From the NCBI RefSeq assembly GCF_000284415.1, contig NC_017059.1:965344-998199 (forward strand): a stretch of DNA of 32,856 nucleotides, written 5' to 3'. Positions within the stretch are counted from its first letter, which is position 1. Each line of letters starts with the position of its first letter. Both the position numbers and the translations under genes were made by a program. The stretch is from Pararhodospirillum photometricum DSM 122. GTDB taxonomy: Bacteria; Pseudomonadota; Alphaproteobacteria; Rhodospirillales; Rhodospirillaceae. Positions 16,421 through 26,900 of the stretch are shown here, piece after piece. The notes beneath the pieces were generated by a model. The model was not told the DNA's origin. It worked only from the letters and a program-made list of their open reading frames with translations, and ran no database searches.

Positions 16421-16432
16421 ATTCTCTATTAA

Positions 16433-18118
16433 TTAGGCAACGCGCATGCCTTCCAGAAAGCGCTGGACCATCCCGCGGAGGGCCTGGGCTTCGCTGGTCA
16501 GGCCGGTGGCGGCGTCCAAAACGGTGCTGGCCGTGGAGCTGGCGCCGCGCGCCGCATCGTTGACCCCGTGGATGGTCGAGGAGACGCGCTCGGTGCCGGC
16601 GGCGGCCTGATGGACGTTTTGCGAGATCTCGCGCACCGCCAATCCCTGTTGTTCGATGGCCTGGGCGATGGTCGCGGCAAACGTGTCGATCTGACCGATC
16701 ACGCTGGCAATGGAGCCGATGGCAAGAGCCGTCTCGCTCGATATTTTCTGGATCCCGGCGATCTGGGTAGCGATCTCCTCGGTGGCGCGGGCGGTCTGAG
16801 TGGCCAGGGTCTTGACCTCGCCGGCGACCACGGCGAAGCCCTTCCCTGCCTCGCCAGCGCGGGCCGCCTCGATGGTGGCGTTGAGCGCGAGCAGGTTGGT
16901 CTGGCTGGCAATGGAGTTGATCAGGTCCACCACTTCACCAATACGCTGGGCCATCTCGGTGAGGCTTTGGACCTGATGATTGGTGGTGCTGGCCTGGGTC
17001 ACCGCCTGACGAATGATTTCGGTGGACCCCGAGACCTGCCGACTGATCTCGCCGATGGAACAGGTCAGCTCCTCGGTCGCCACCGCCACGGCCTGAACAT
17101 TAGCGGTGGCTTGTTGCGAGGCCACGGCGACCTCGGAGGCCCGCGCGCTGGTATCTTGGGCAATGGACGTCATGGTGCCGGCGGTCTGAGTCATGCGCCC
17201 GGCCGCATCGGCCACCTTGACCAAAACGGTGGACACGTGGGCATCAAAAGAGGTGGTCAAGTCGGCCAAGGTGGCGGCCCGCTGGGTGCGTTCCCGTTCC
17301 AAGGTCTGTTGCCGCTGGGCCAGAGAGCGGGCCTGGATCAGGCCATCGCGAAACACGGCCAGGGCCTGCACCATTCGCCCCACCTCATCTTGCCCGGTGT
17401 GGTCGGGGAGCGGCACCTCGAGATCGTTGTGGGTCAGGCGCTCCATGACGTGGGACACCTGATTGAGAGGACGAACGATATAGCGCCGACTGACCACCAG
17501 AGTGAGACCAATCCCGGCGGCGATACTGACTACAGGTACCGCAATTAAAAGAAGAAAGACCCGAGTCTCCGAGGCTTTCATCTGCGCGAGAACGCTGGCA
17601 GTCTCCTGGGCATTGGCCTCGGTAAATTCCTTGAGATATTTGTTGAAGGCGGCACGATTGCTTCTATTGGCGTCGTTGTCGCCAAAAACACGGGCCTGGG
17701 CCGTGGACTCTTCGCGAGCCAGTCGGACCAGTTCGGTGCGAAAGCGGATGAAGGCCTGGGCCTGGGTGTTCATTTCCTCGAACTGCGCCAAGCGCTGCGG
17801 CGGCACCAGGAGCCGCCATTCATCAAGGCGTTTTTGAATTTCTTCCAGGTTGGCCAGAAGGGGTTTGCCAAATTTTTCGGCCGCGGCCCAGTCCTTGGAC
17901 ATGTAGATGCCCCGGGAATCCATGACCACGGCATAAACCAGCCCGTTCACCCGTTCACTGACCAGGGCCCGGGCCGCCGTATTGGTCATGTGGTCGGCGG
18001 TCTGGCTGTAGTGGTGGGTGGAGACCCCCCCAATCCCGGCGACCACCAGCGAGGCCAAGGACAAAAGCCCGACGATCAGACCGATCTTGCGGGATATGGA
18101 CAAGGAAGCGAGCGTCAT
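16433..18118 (-). CDS. Methyl-accepting chemotaxis protein
   Basis: The 561-residue protein is a classic membrane chemoreceptor. Membrane helix 1 lies at about 12-31 and is followed by a periplasmic helical sensor domain (about 35-185, four-helix-bundle-like). Membrane helix 2 is at about 187-209, then comes a HAMP domain (about 210-265) and a long cytoplasmic signalling coiled coil. The conserved hairpin tip reads [16 protein letters not shown] and then [16 protein letters not shown], near 405-440, and is where CheA and CheW bind. No NWETF-type C-terminal pentapeptide is present. The ligand is unknown. The start at 18118 is chosen over the ATG 9 codons upstream because AAGGAGG lies 8 nt before it. 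It is followed by a terminator shared with convergent murJ. Confidence 0.95.
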   Translation of the reverse strand: MTLASLSISRKIGLIVGLLSLASLVVAGIGGVSTHHYSQTADHMTNTAARALVSERVNGLVYAVVMDSRGIYMSKDWAAAEKFGKPLLANLEEIQKRLDEWRLLVPPQRLAQFEEMNTQAQAFIRFRTELVRLAREESTAQARVFGDNDANRSNRAAFNKYLKEFTEANAQETASVLAQMKASETRVFLLLIAVPVVSIAAGIGLTLVVSRRYIVRPLNQVSHVMERLTHNDLEVPLPDHTGQDEVGRMVQALAVFRDGLIQARSLAQRQQTLERERTQRAATLADLTTSFDAHVSTVLVKVADAAGRMTQTAGTMTSIAQDTSARASEVAVASQQATANVQAVAVATEELTCSIGEISRQVSGSTEIIRQAVTQASTTNHQVQSLTEMAQRIGEVVDLINSIASQTNLLALNATIEAARAGEAGKGFAVVAGEVKTLATQTARATEEIATQIAGIQKISSETALAIGSIASVIGQIDTFAATIAQAIEQQGLAVREISQNVHQAAAGTERVSSTIHGVNDAARGASSTASTVLDAATGLTSEAQALRGMVQRFLEGMRVA

Positions 18119-18163
18119 CGAAGGTCCCTCCTTCGCATTCTGCAACGGCGTATGGCAGAAAAG

Positions 18164-18183
18164 ATCTGTTCCTTAGAACAGAT
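18164..18183. promoter_or_regulatory. Palindrome upstream of the chemotaxis gene
   Basis: ATCTGTTC and GAACAGAT are perfect 8-nt arms around a 4-nt spacer, 46 nt before the start codon. This is the size and symmetry of a dimeric repressor site, though it could also fold in the mRNA leader. Confidence 0.4.
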
Positions 18184-18240
18184 AGGCGCCGGGCACCTCG
18201 AGCACAAGGCACTTCCGCCAGGGCAGGTGCTCTTTAGGCC

Positions 18241-18255
18241 GTTGCATACTGCAAC
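18241..18255. promoter_or_regulatory. GTTGCA-TAC-TGCAAC palindrome upstream of the chemotaxis gene
   Basis: Perfect 6-nt arms surround a 3-nt spacer. A further TGCAAC half-site occurs at 18141-18146, nearer the gene. It may be an operator; the binding protein is unknown. Confidence 0.35.
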
Positions 18256-18311
18256 AATCGAGAGAAAAAAGGAGGGATTTACAGGAAATTTTTGTTGCTC
18301 TTGGCAAAAAT

Positions 18312-18349
18312 AAAAAGGCTGGGGAGGCGCGACCTCCCCAAACCCCTCG
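18312..18349 (-). terminator. Repeated hairpin terminator, copy 6 (minus orientation)
   Basis: CTGGGGAGG (18319-18327) pairs with CCTCCCCA(A) (18333-18341). On the minus strand the flank is GCCGAGGGGT and the hairpin is followed by CCTTTTTATTTTT. It comes directly after the stop of the DUF945/AsmA-like gene. Confidence 0.7.
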
Positions 18350-18354
18350 GCTTT

Positions 18355-19749
18355 TTAGGGGAAGCGCGGCCGGTGCTCGACGCGCACGTCGTAGGCGGCA
18401 ACGGTTTTTTCAGGAGCGAGCGCCAAGCCCATCCCCAGTTGGGTCAGGGTCATCGGCTCGTCCTTCGCCTGGGCCGACACGGCCAGAGAGCCCGGCGCCA
18501 GCAAGAAGGCGTCAAGGGCCGTCACCAAGCGCTCGGCCAGATCGGCGCCCACGGTTTGGCGCAAGGAAGGGGCGAGTTGGGTCCGAAGGAGTTCCAGAAG
18601 TTCGGATCGCTTGAGATCCCCCTCGGCCAGCAGGACATCGAGATAGGCGGCTGTCAGCTTTTCGGCCTCGGCCCCCGCGCTGAAGCCGCTCAAACGCACA
18701 GCGTCGAGCAAGCGCTCGGGCCGCTCCAGGGCCTCCAGCACGGTCGCTAGAGTCAGTCCGTCGAGGGTCACGCCCCCCGACACCGCCCCCACGTCACCGA
18801 TCTCGGCCCGCAGGGGCCCAAGGCTAAGGCGGCGGGCCTCGTCGTCGATGGCATGGGCCCAGTGCACGGAGACCTTGAGGGACTCCATGGCATTGGCAGC
18901 GAAAAAGGCCTGATGACGCCGGTCGAGCAGACTGACGGGCAGCACGGCGCCTTCCAGGTCGAACGTCAGTCGGGTCGGAACGCCCAAGCGGCTGTCCAGG
19001 TCAGCCAAAGCCAGACGGTCGAACACCAAGCCCAGATCCCGGGCCTGCCCCTCCACGCCCTCCAGGCGAAAGGCTGTCACCCCCAAAGTGTCGAAGGCTG
19101 GCTTGTCCTTGACCAGGAGAGCCCCCTGGGTCTGGCGAGCCCAGGCGAGGGCGCGCGGGGCATCGAACCCCACCAGGGACAGCGCGTCGATGCGGGCCTC
19201 AGCTTCGGGATCGCGCACCCGGATATCGTGCACATCAAGCTGCCCCAAGCGCCCCTGGCTCACCCCGGAGATCGTGACCTCGCCCACCGCCAGGGCGCGC
19301 TGGTGGGTGGGTTGATCGACGGTCAGCCCCTCCAGGCGCACAGGCCCCAGGTCAAAGGCGGCAAGTGCGGCCGGATCCAGGGCCAAAGGATCGCGGGCTT
19401 CCTTGAGGGCGCGTCCAAGGGCCTTGATACGGTCCAGATCGAGGTCTTCCCCCTGGGCCCGCAGCAAGCCACCATGCACACTGCCCTCGGCAGACGTGCG
19501 GGTGAGACTGACCTCGTTCAGCGCCAAATCAAGCGAACGAAGGTGCTTGCCCGCAAACCCCGGGTCGGAGACGACAACGCTGCCCAGACTCACCTCCAGA
19601 TGGCGCCCCTCATCGGTGAGGCGCACCCCACGCAAGGTCAGAGCCAGGGCCGCCGGATTGACCGACAAGGCCTGATAGGTGAGGCTGGTCCCCGGGGGGA
19701 GGGAGCGCTGAATCCCGGCCAGAACCTCACGGGCCTTTTGCTCGCCCAC
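18355..19749 (-). CDS. DUF945/AsmA-like envelope protein, 5' end probably damaged
   Basis: The recognisable product runs from about 19770 (YGGGRWVGEQKAREVL) to 18355. It is built of repeated beta-strand segments such as LTLRGVRLTDEGRHLEVSLGSVVVSDPG and VRLEGLTVDQPTHQRALAVGEVTISGV, a pattern of AsmA-like or YdgA (DUF945) envelope proteins; the family assignment is tentative. Such proteins normally begin with a membrane anchor, and none is present here. The only start codon in frame after the upstream cysK stop is GTG at 19749, inside the conserved part and without a Shine-Dalgarno sequence. Just upstream are a run of nine C (19756-19764) and a GC-rich hairpin cluster. A frameshift in that run or insertion of the cluster may have removed the anchor, so this could be a pseudogene. 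Confidence 0.6.
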   Translation of the reverse strand: MGEQKAREVLAGIQRSLPPGTSLTYQALSVNPAALALTLRGVRLTDEGRHLEVSLGSVVVSDPGFAGKHLRSLDLALNEVSLTRTSAEGSVHGGLLRAQGEDLDLDRIKALGRALKEARDPLALDPAALAAFDLGPVRLEGLTVDQPTHQRALAVGEVTISGVSQGRLGQLDVHDIRVRDPEAEARIDALSLVGFDAPRALAWARQTQGALLVKDKPAFDTLGVTAFRLEGVEGQARDLGLVFDRLALADLDSRLGVPTRLTFDLEGAVLPVSLLDRRHQAFFAANAMESLKVSVHWAHAIDDEARRLSLGPLRAEIGDVGAVSGGVTLDGLTLATVLEALERPERLLDAVRLSGFSAGAEAEKLTAAYLDVLLAEGDLKRSELLELLRTQLAPSLRQTVGADLAERLVTALDAFLLAPGSLAVSAQAKDEPMTLTQLGMGLALAPEKTVAAYDVRVEHRPRFP

Positions 19750-19770
19750 CCAGCGCCCCCCCCCATAGAC

Positions 19771-19837
19771 CGCCCCGCTGGGGCATCGCCCCAGGCGGGG
19801 CGCGGGGCGGCAGCCCCGCCTCGCCGAAGCGAAGCGC
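19771..19837. repeat. GC-rich multi-hairpin (REP-like) element
   Basis: Stacked inverted repeats are seen: CCCCG-CTGGGGC/GCCCCAG-CGGGG (19773-19800) and CGGGGC/GCCCCG (19803-19818). A shorter CTTCG-rich piece follows up to 19837. It fills the space between the cysK stop and the damaged DUF945/AsmA-like gene. It could also terminate cysK. Confidence 0.55.
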
Positions 19838-19849
19838 CCCCCCTCGGCC

Positions 19850-20815
19850 TCAGGGCTGCTCGAACAGCGGTGTCGAGAGGTAGCGTTCGGCGAACGAGGG
19901 GAGGATGACGACGATAGACTTGCCCTTATTTTCCTCGCGCTGGCCGAGTTCCAGGGCGGCGGTGAGGGCGGCGCCGGAGGAGATGCCGACGGGGAGGCCT
20001 TCGAGGCGGGCGACGGCGCGGGCGTTGGTAAAGGCAGACTCGTTGGCGACCTTGATGATTTCGTCGATGACCCCGGTGTTGAGAATATCGGGAATAAAGC
20101 CGGCGCCAATACCTTGGATTTTGTGCGGGCCGGGCGCGCCGCCCGACAGCACCGGGCTGTCCTCGGGTTCGACGGCCACGACCTTGACCGAAGGCTTGAG
20201 GGCCTTGAGCACCTCGCCGACGCCGGTCAGGGTACCGCCGGTGCCGACACCGGCCACCAGGATATCAACGCCGCCTTGGGTGTCTTCCCAGATTTCGCGG
20301 GCGGTGGTGCGGCGGTGGATCTCGGGGTTAGAGGGGTTTTCAAACTGTTGGAGGATCAGGGCGCCCGGAATGCTCTCCACGAGTTCTCGCGCCCGGGCAA
20401 CCGCCCCCTTCATGCCCTTGGCCGCCGGGGTCAGTTCGATTTCCGCCCCCAGGTGGGTGAGCATTTTACGCCGCTCGATGGACATGCTCTCGGGCATGGT
20501 CAAAATCAGGCGATACCCCTTGGCGGCGCAAACGAACGCCAGGGCAATGCCGGTGTTGCCCGAGGTAGGCTCCACCAAGGTGGCGCCCGGCTTTAGCCGG
20601 CCATCGGCCTCGGCGTCCTCGACCATGGCCAGACCGATGCGGTCTTTGACGCTGGCGAGCGGGTTAAAGAACTCGGCCTTGCCGAGAATCTGAGCGCCAA
20701 CGCCATGGTGAGCGGCGAAGCGGGACAGGCGAACCAGGGGCGTTCCCCCGATGGTATCGAGGATGCTGTCGTAGACGCGGCCCCGGGTGAAAACCGGCTC
20801 GTCGGAAGTGCTCAT
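19850..20815 (-). CDS. cysK: Cysteine synthase A (O-acetylserine sulfhydrylase)
   Basis: The 321-residue PLP enzyme joins O-acetylserine and sulfide to cysteine in the cytoplasm. The PLP lysine is Lys57 in NPLASVKDR, the substrate loop TSGNTG is at 84-89, and the phosphate-binding loop is GTGGTLTG. The late motif GISSGAA holds the serine that contacts the PLP ring nitrogen. The length is that of CysK. CysM has a different active-site pattern, and nothing suggests a fused domain. The start at 20815 follows a weak AGGAC ribosome site. A consensus-like promoter lies about 50-85 nt upstream, so the gene is transcribed apart from the giant RTX gene before it. Confidence 0.95.
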   Translation of the reverse strand: MSTSDEPVFTRGRVYDSILDTIGGTPLVRLSRFAAHHGVGAQILGKAEFFNPLASVKDRIGLAMVEDAEADGRLKPGATLVEPTSGNTGIALAFVCAAKGYRLILTMPESMSIERRKMLTHLGAEIELTPAAKGMKGAVARARELVESIPGALILQQFENPSNPEIHRRTTAREIWEDTQGGVDILVAGVGTGGTLTGVGEVLKALKPSVKVVAVEPEDSPVLSGGAPGPHKIQGIGAGFIPDILNTGVIDEIIKVANESAFTNARAVARLEGLPVGISSGAALTAALELGQREENKGKSIVVILPSFAERYLSTPLFEQP

Positions 20816-20870
20816 GGTCTTGTCCTGTCCCTTGGCGTGAAACCGTGCGGATCAACCCACATGAGCCGTA

Positions 20871-20899
20871 TATTTATGGAACTGATCGGCCGCCGTCAA
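20871..20899 (-). promoter_or_regulatory. Sigma70-type promoter of cysK
   Basis: On the minus strand TTGACG (20894-20899) and TAAATA (20871-20876) are 17 nt apart, giving a transcript start near 20864. The leader is about 50 nt. Confidence 0.65.
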
Positions 20900-20927
20900 T
20901 CCCCTTGCGGCGAACGAGAACAACGCG

Positions 20928-20956
20928 CCGTGGGGCGGCCTGAGGCAGCCCCACGG
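20928..20956 (-). terminator. Hairpin after the giant RTX gene
   Basis: CCGTGGGGC (20928-20936) and GCCCCACGG (20948-20956) form a perfect 9-bp stem, directly after the stop at 20963. The bases after it on the minus strand (CGCGTTGTTCTC) are only moderately T-rich. Confidence 0.6.
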
Positions 20957-20962
20957 AATCGA

Positions 20963-23900
20963 TCAGCACCCTCCATAGTTATTGAGAGTCACCGATGCCG
21001 CGCCGGAAACACTCAAGGTGTAAGTATCCGACCCGACCGTCGCGGCATACACCGAATAACTTTCGGCGACGCCGTTGTTATCCAGGTCTTGGGTCTTGGT
21101 GCCGGTGAATTCCCAGCTTTGATACTCGTAGCTCAGGATGACATCGACCTGGGCGGCGGGATCCAGGATAAGAGACACATCGAAGGGGTCGCTCTCTCCT
21201 CCATAAAGCCCAGAGAGATCGCCGGAGGTCAAAGACAGGCTCGTCAACCCCGAGACCTGGGACAGATCCAGACCTTCAAACGCAGACAGATGCTCCAGAT
21301 CAGCCCCGGTAAGGTCCGCCTTGCTGCCTTCCAACTGCAAGAGATCGCGGCCTTCTCCACCCTCCAGGCTTTCCCAGCCGTTGTCAAAAGACGCAAGGAT
21401 CACGTCGTCACCAAAGGCCCCATACATCGAGCAACTCCCCTCGCGGCCATCCAGGGTGTCATCGCCCCAACTGCCGAAGAAGGTATCGTTGCCACCTCCC
21501 CCGATCATCCACACGCCGCTGGAACTGTCCGAGGCGCGGAAATCATCGTTGCCCGAGTCGCCGTGGATGCCCTCAATGTTCTCGAACTGGCTGGAATTGC
21601 TCAGATCGAGGACGAGCCCGGTTGTCGGGCTCGAAAAGTGCAGCCAGTCGAAGCCCTCGCCGCCCTTGTAAACCGCGTTGGCCGAGAACGCCCCGGCAAA
21701 GGTATCGTCGCCGGTGCCGCCCTCCAGGGAATCGGCGTCGCTGTCCAAGCCCCCGGACAAGAGGTCATTGCCGGCACCGCCTCGCAGGAGATCGGCGCCC
21801 TCCCCTGCGTCCAAGATGTCGTCGCCCGCCCCGCCCAGGAGGGTATCGTCGCCGGTGCCGCCCACCAGGGAGTCGGCCCCGCGTCCTCCCTCCAGGAGGT
21901 CGTTCCCCTCGTCCCCCGTGAGCGTATCCCCCACCCCACTGCCGATCAGGGTGTCGGCATCTTCGGTGCCGGCCAGGGTCAGGGGGGCGTAGGCGGCGTC
22001 GGTATATGTCACGAAGTCGTTGCCACTGCTGTTAACGACGCTGATCGCGTCCTCAACATTGACGGTATAGGCATAGTCACTGCCCAGGCTGCTGTTGGTC
22101 AGGGCAAAGGAGTGATACGTCCCGGCCAGATCGCCGTCGTCACGCGTCAGGGTGCCAGCGTAGCTGACCGTCCAGCCGTTCTGGATCCAGTCGTCAAGAC
22201 CGCTGACCGTCATGTCGGTGCTGCCTGAGGCGGTGACCCAAAGGGTTTCCCCAAACGGGGTCATCCACCATGCGGTGGTGGTGTCGGCCAGGGTCTCGGC
22301 GCCGCCGGAGAGGTCCAAGGTGGTGTGGGAGCCGAGGGCCACGCCGTCGATCAGGGCCGAGGCATGCACATCGACCACTTTACTCAGATCGTACGTGCCG
22401 GCTTCGCTCAAGACGATGAGATCGGTCTCGGAACTCCCCTGCCACGCCGCGTCGGCCCCGATCACGCTCTCCCCAACGTGGGAGGTCACGACAACGTCGT
22501 TGATGCCAATCTGAAGATTGGCGCCCTGCCCGAGGATCCAAACTTCGTCCACGTTCTGGAAGGCGGGATCGTTCAACTGATCGCCATAGGCCAAGGTGGT
22601 GGCGGCCCCGGCAACCAGGATCAGCGAACTCTGGGCCACCAAAACGCCGTTGAGATAGCCCTGGACCAAAACCGGCTGATCCTCGCCGGCGGGATAGGTC
22701 ACGGTCAGCGAGACAAGGCTGAAGGCCCGACCCTGAGCGTCCGCAAGCACCCACACGGCATCGCCGTCGTCGCCAGTGTCCCGGGACACAACACTCCCGG
22801 CATAGTCCGAGCCTGAGTCCGTCCCATAAACTTTCAGGAATCCCTCGTTGGCGTCCGTCTTCTGCGTACCGTCGCTGTTGGCGGCATAGAGTTTGAGAGA
22901 ATAGCGGGCCACGTCGGTCGCGCCGTTTTGACCATCGGTCGCCTCGTTCCCCAGCCACGTGGAGGTCGTGGCCTCGGAGGCGACCCAGGTCAACGGGCTG
23001 GTCACGGCCGTTGGCCCCTGGGTATCGGCGAGGGTGAGAAGGAAGCGGTCATCGCCGGTACCGCCCGACAAGGTGTCGAGGCCGCCGCCCCCCGACAGGG
23101 TATCATTGCCAGCACCACCGGCCAGATGGTTGTCCCCCGTATCCCCGCCCAGAGAGTCGGCCCCCGCCCCGCCCTGGATGTTCTCGATCCCGGCCACGAA
23201 GGTGATCCCTCCGTTGCTGGTGGTGGCGATCTGAGTGCCGGTCAAGCTCAAGGTCACGTCGGCCGTTTGGTCGCTGAAGTCGATCCAGTCGGTGCCGCCG
23301 CCGCCCTCTACGTTGTTGAGCCCGGCGCCGGGCGCCAACGTATCGTCGCCGTCGTTGCCCAAGAGGCTGTCGGCGCCCGCCCCCCCTTGCAACACATCAT
23401 CGCCGGTGCCCCCCACCAGGGTATCACTGCCCTCTCCCCCGACCAGACTATCGTCGCCTCCGTTGCCGATGAGGGAGTCATCGCCCGGCGCGGAGAGGGT
23501 CGCCACCTCGCAAGTCGTTGTAAAGGTGTGGGAAACGACGAAACTGCTGTTGTTGGGATCGGTGTCGGCCACCGTGATCTCAAGCTCAAGCGTGAACGAC
23601 GCCTGATCCAGGGGCAAACTGAAGGCAAGCTGCAAGGGAACAAGGTGGCTTGTCGGATCTTGGGTCAGGGTAACGGAGCCGTCCGTCACGGTGAGGGGGA
23701 GGCTAAAGCTCGGAAGGATCCAGACGCCCTCGGGAATGCCCGAAATTTTTATCGAGGTGATGCCCTCTGAGGCATCATCGGTCGTGCCCGCAGCGTCGGC
23801 GGCGGCGGCCTCGCCGGTGGTCAAGGGCAGGGTGACGAACACATTCAGGCGCTGATCGTCGCCGATCAGAAGGTTGTCGGCCGCGTCCCCGGTCAACGTA

Positions 23901-26900
23901 TCACTGCCGCCGCCGCCATTGAGCGAGGCCTCCCACTCGTCCGTGGTCAGCGTTTGCGCTTCGTCGTTGACGATGACATTGAAGGTATCGCTGCCGGTCC
24001 ATACGGGGGTCTCTGGCACCGGGGTCACGATGATGCCATAGGACAGCTCGGTGGTGGTGGAGTTGTCCCACACGGCCGTGACGGGGATCCACTGGTCCGT
24101 GGCGTTGTCGTTGGGTGTCTTGACGCTCAAGCCCGCCAGTTGGGTGGGGGTCAGGCTCACGCCCCGGTCCCCGTCCAACGTCACCTCGGTGCCATCGACG
24201 AGGAAGGTGTAGCCCTCGGGCACGGTGAAACTCACGGACACCAAGCTCCGCCCGGCGGCCTGTCCCGTCAAGTAGGACAGGAGGTTCATGGTCACCGTCT
24301 CGCCCTCCTGGCAGGTCAGGGCCAGGAAGGAAAGCTCCGCGCCGGTGGCATCGACGAATGACACATGCTCAATCCCCGTGACCCTCAGGCCGGCCGCCTC
24401 CAGGGCTTGGTCATCGCCCACATGGCCGCCGTTGATCAGGGACCGCAAGCTGATCAGGTTTTGAATTATCTCGATGTCGTTCATATCGACCGTCGAGATG
24501 TCAATCGTCAGGGTGTCGTCACCGGCCCCGCCTTGGACGTTTTTGTAGCCGGCGAAAAGCTTGACCTGGATCTGGTCGTTCCCGCTGTCTCCATACAGAA
24601 CGTCGTTGCTGGTGCCGCCAATCAGGGTGTCGTTACCGGCGCCCCCGGACAGGGTTTCGTCATGAGTCCCGCCGACCAGAAGATCGTCGCCCCCCATGAC
24701 GATGGTCACAGTGTGAGACGTCGTGCCGGTATCGGTGGCTCCTGTGGCGCTTTGGTCGGTGATCGTCGCCTGGAAGGTCAGGCTGAAGGTGTCTTGCGTG
24801 ACCGGAGTGCACAGGCGCAGACCTTCAAGCTGCCACTCGCTCAGGGTGACCGTGCCGCTGGTGATCGTCAGCGCCGTTCCCTCGCTGTCGGTCACGGTGA
24901 CCCCTTCGGGCAACCCCGCGAGGGTATAGGTCATGGTTTCCGACCCGTCGGTATCGCCCGCCGTGGCCGAGAGGTCGAGGATAACGACGATGTCAAGGCC
25001 GTAGTAGTCGCCAAAAATGGTGACGCTGTCGTTGCCGGCGATGAGGGTGTCGTTGCCCCCGAATCCGGCATAAAAGTTCGTCCCGCCAGAGGCGGTGATC
25101 TCGTCGTCGGTTCGACCGTCAACGACGTCCTCGCTCTCGTACACCTGCGCGTCGGTCAGAGTCGCGGTGTCGGCCACCGGGAGCACCGTGACGCCCAGGG
25201 TCTTGGAGGCCTCGGCAAAGGCCCCGGTGGCGTCCTCGGTGGTGCGCGCGGTGACCGTGAGGGTGATGCTCCCGGCGTAGTCGGGGGGCGGTGTCAGGGT
25301 CAGGCCGCTCAGTTGGGCGGTCGTCAGGGTCCAGGTATTGTTGGCTGGGGTGTAGATCCCCGCCGACAGGCTGGCCCCCGAGGGCACCCCGGTGATGGTG
25401 ACGGAGAGGGTTTCCGAGCCGTCGGCGTCGGGGGTGGTGGCGGTGATCGCCAAGGGGATGGCCGTGTCCTCGTCGCCTTGGGCGGCCGTAATGACCAAAC
25501 TCACCGGGTCGGCGACCGGGGCCACGCTCACGCTGAAGGTATCGCTGGCCTCGGCCGAGGTCCCGGTGGCGCTTTCGGTGGTGCGCGCCGTCACCGTGAT
25601 GTCAAAGCTGCCGGAATACTGCGCGGGCGTCGTGAGGGTCAGGCCGACCACCTGAGCCGGCGTCAACGTCCAGGCCTGGGTGGTGGGGTCGTAGGTCCCG
25701 GCCGACAAGGTCACGCCCTGCGGCACGCCGGTGAAAATCAGGCTGAGGGTTTCCGACCCATCGGTGTCGGGCGTGGAGGCCGTGACCACCAGGGGAATCG
25801 CCGCCCCGTCCTCGGTCCCCGAGACATCCGACACCGTCACCACCGGGGTGTCGGCAACGGCGGTCAGGGTCACGGGCACCTCGATCTGGGTGCTCTGGGT
25901 GGTGCCATTGCTGGTTTCGGTCGCGGTGGCCGTGACGATCAGGGTGAAGCCGGCGTCGCTGTCGGCGGGGGGGGTCAAGGTCAGGCCGGTCAACTGGGCG
26001 GGCGTCAGGCTCCAGGTGCCATCGGCATTCCGGGTCCCGGCCGAGAGGGTGGCCCCGGCCGGCAGGCCGGCGATGGTGAGGGCCAGGGTTTCCGCCCCAT
26101 CGGTGTCGGCCAGGGCCGCCGCGAGGGACAGGGCCAGGGTCCCGTCTTCCAGCCCCGTGACCGGGCCGCCGGTCAAGGTCGGGGGCTGGGCCTCGGGCTG
26201 ATCGAGGGTCAGGGTGAGGGTGGCCGAGGTTGTGTCGCCATCGCCATCGACCAGGGAATAGCCGAGTTCGACCGTGGCATCCGTCGCGCCGGCCCCTGGC
26301 GTGACGGTCACGCTGTAGGCCCCGGTCGCGAAGTCAACCCACACCTGAGCGCCGCCCGCTGTGGCAATCGTCACCGTGCCATCGGCGCCAGCAGTGTGGA
26401 CGGTGCCGTTGAGCCGGATCTCGGTGATCCGCCCCAGGCCATCCGCCCCCAGAAGGTCATTCTCGACCAAGGAGCCGCTCACGGTTTGGGGCGTCGTGCC
26501 GACCGTAATGCTTTGGCTGTCGTCCTGGGCTTCGGGGGTGTCGTCGTGAACAACCACGTTGAGCGTGCCATCGGCGGTGGAGCCGTCGCCGTCCGTCACG
26601 CGATAGGCCACGACCAAGGGCAGATCATCCCCCGTCGGGTGATCGAGGGGAAGATGCTGGGTATAGGTCACAACGCCGGTGGTGGTCTCCAGGGCCAGGG
26701 TGAACACCGTCGCCGTCCCCACGCGGCCAATCAGACCCCCGGCCCCATCCGAGGTCACAACCACGCTCTCGCCGCCACTGGTCAGGGAGGTCGAAAGACC
26801 GGTCAGGCTCAGACGAGCCCCCACGGCATCGTACCCCCCGTCATGGGGCAACAAGGCGCTGGCCGTGGCGCCGGTGCTGGCCACGCCATCCTCGGCCACG

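Noticed and set aside
19750..20109. N-terminal extension of the DUF945/AsmA-like frame into cysK
   Set aside because: The extra part is a Ser/Pro/Arg-rich out-of-frame reading of the cysK 3' end and the hairpin cluster, not a conserved protein.
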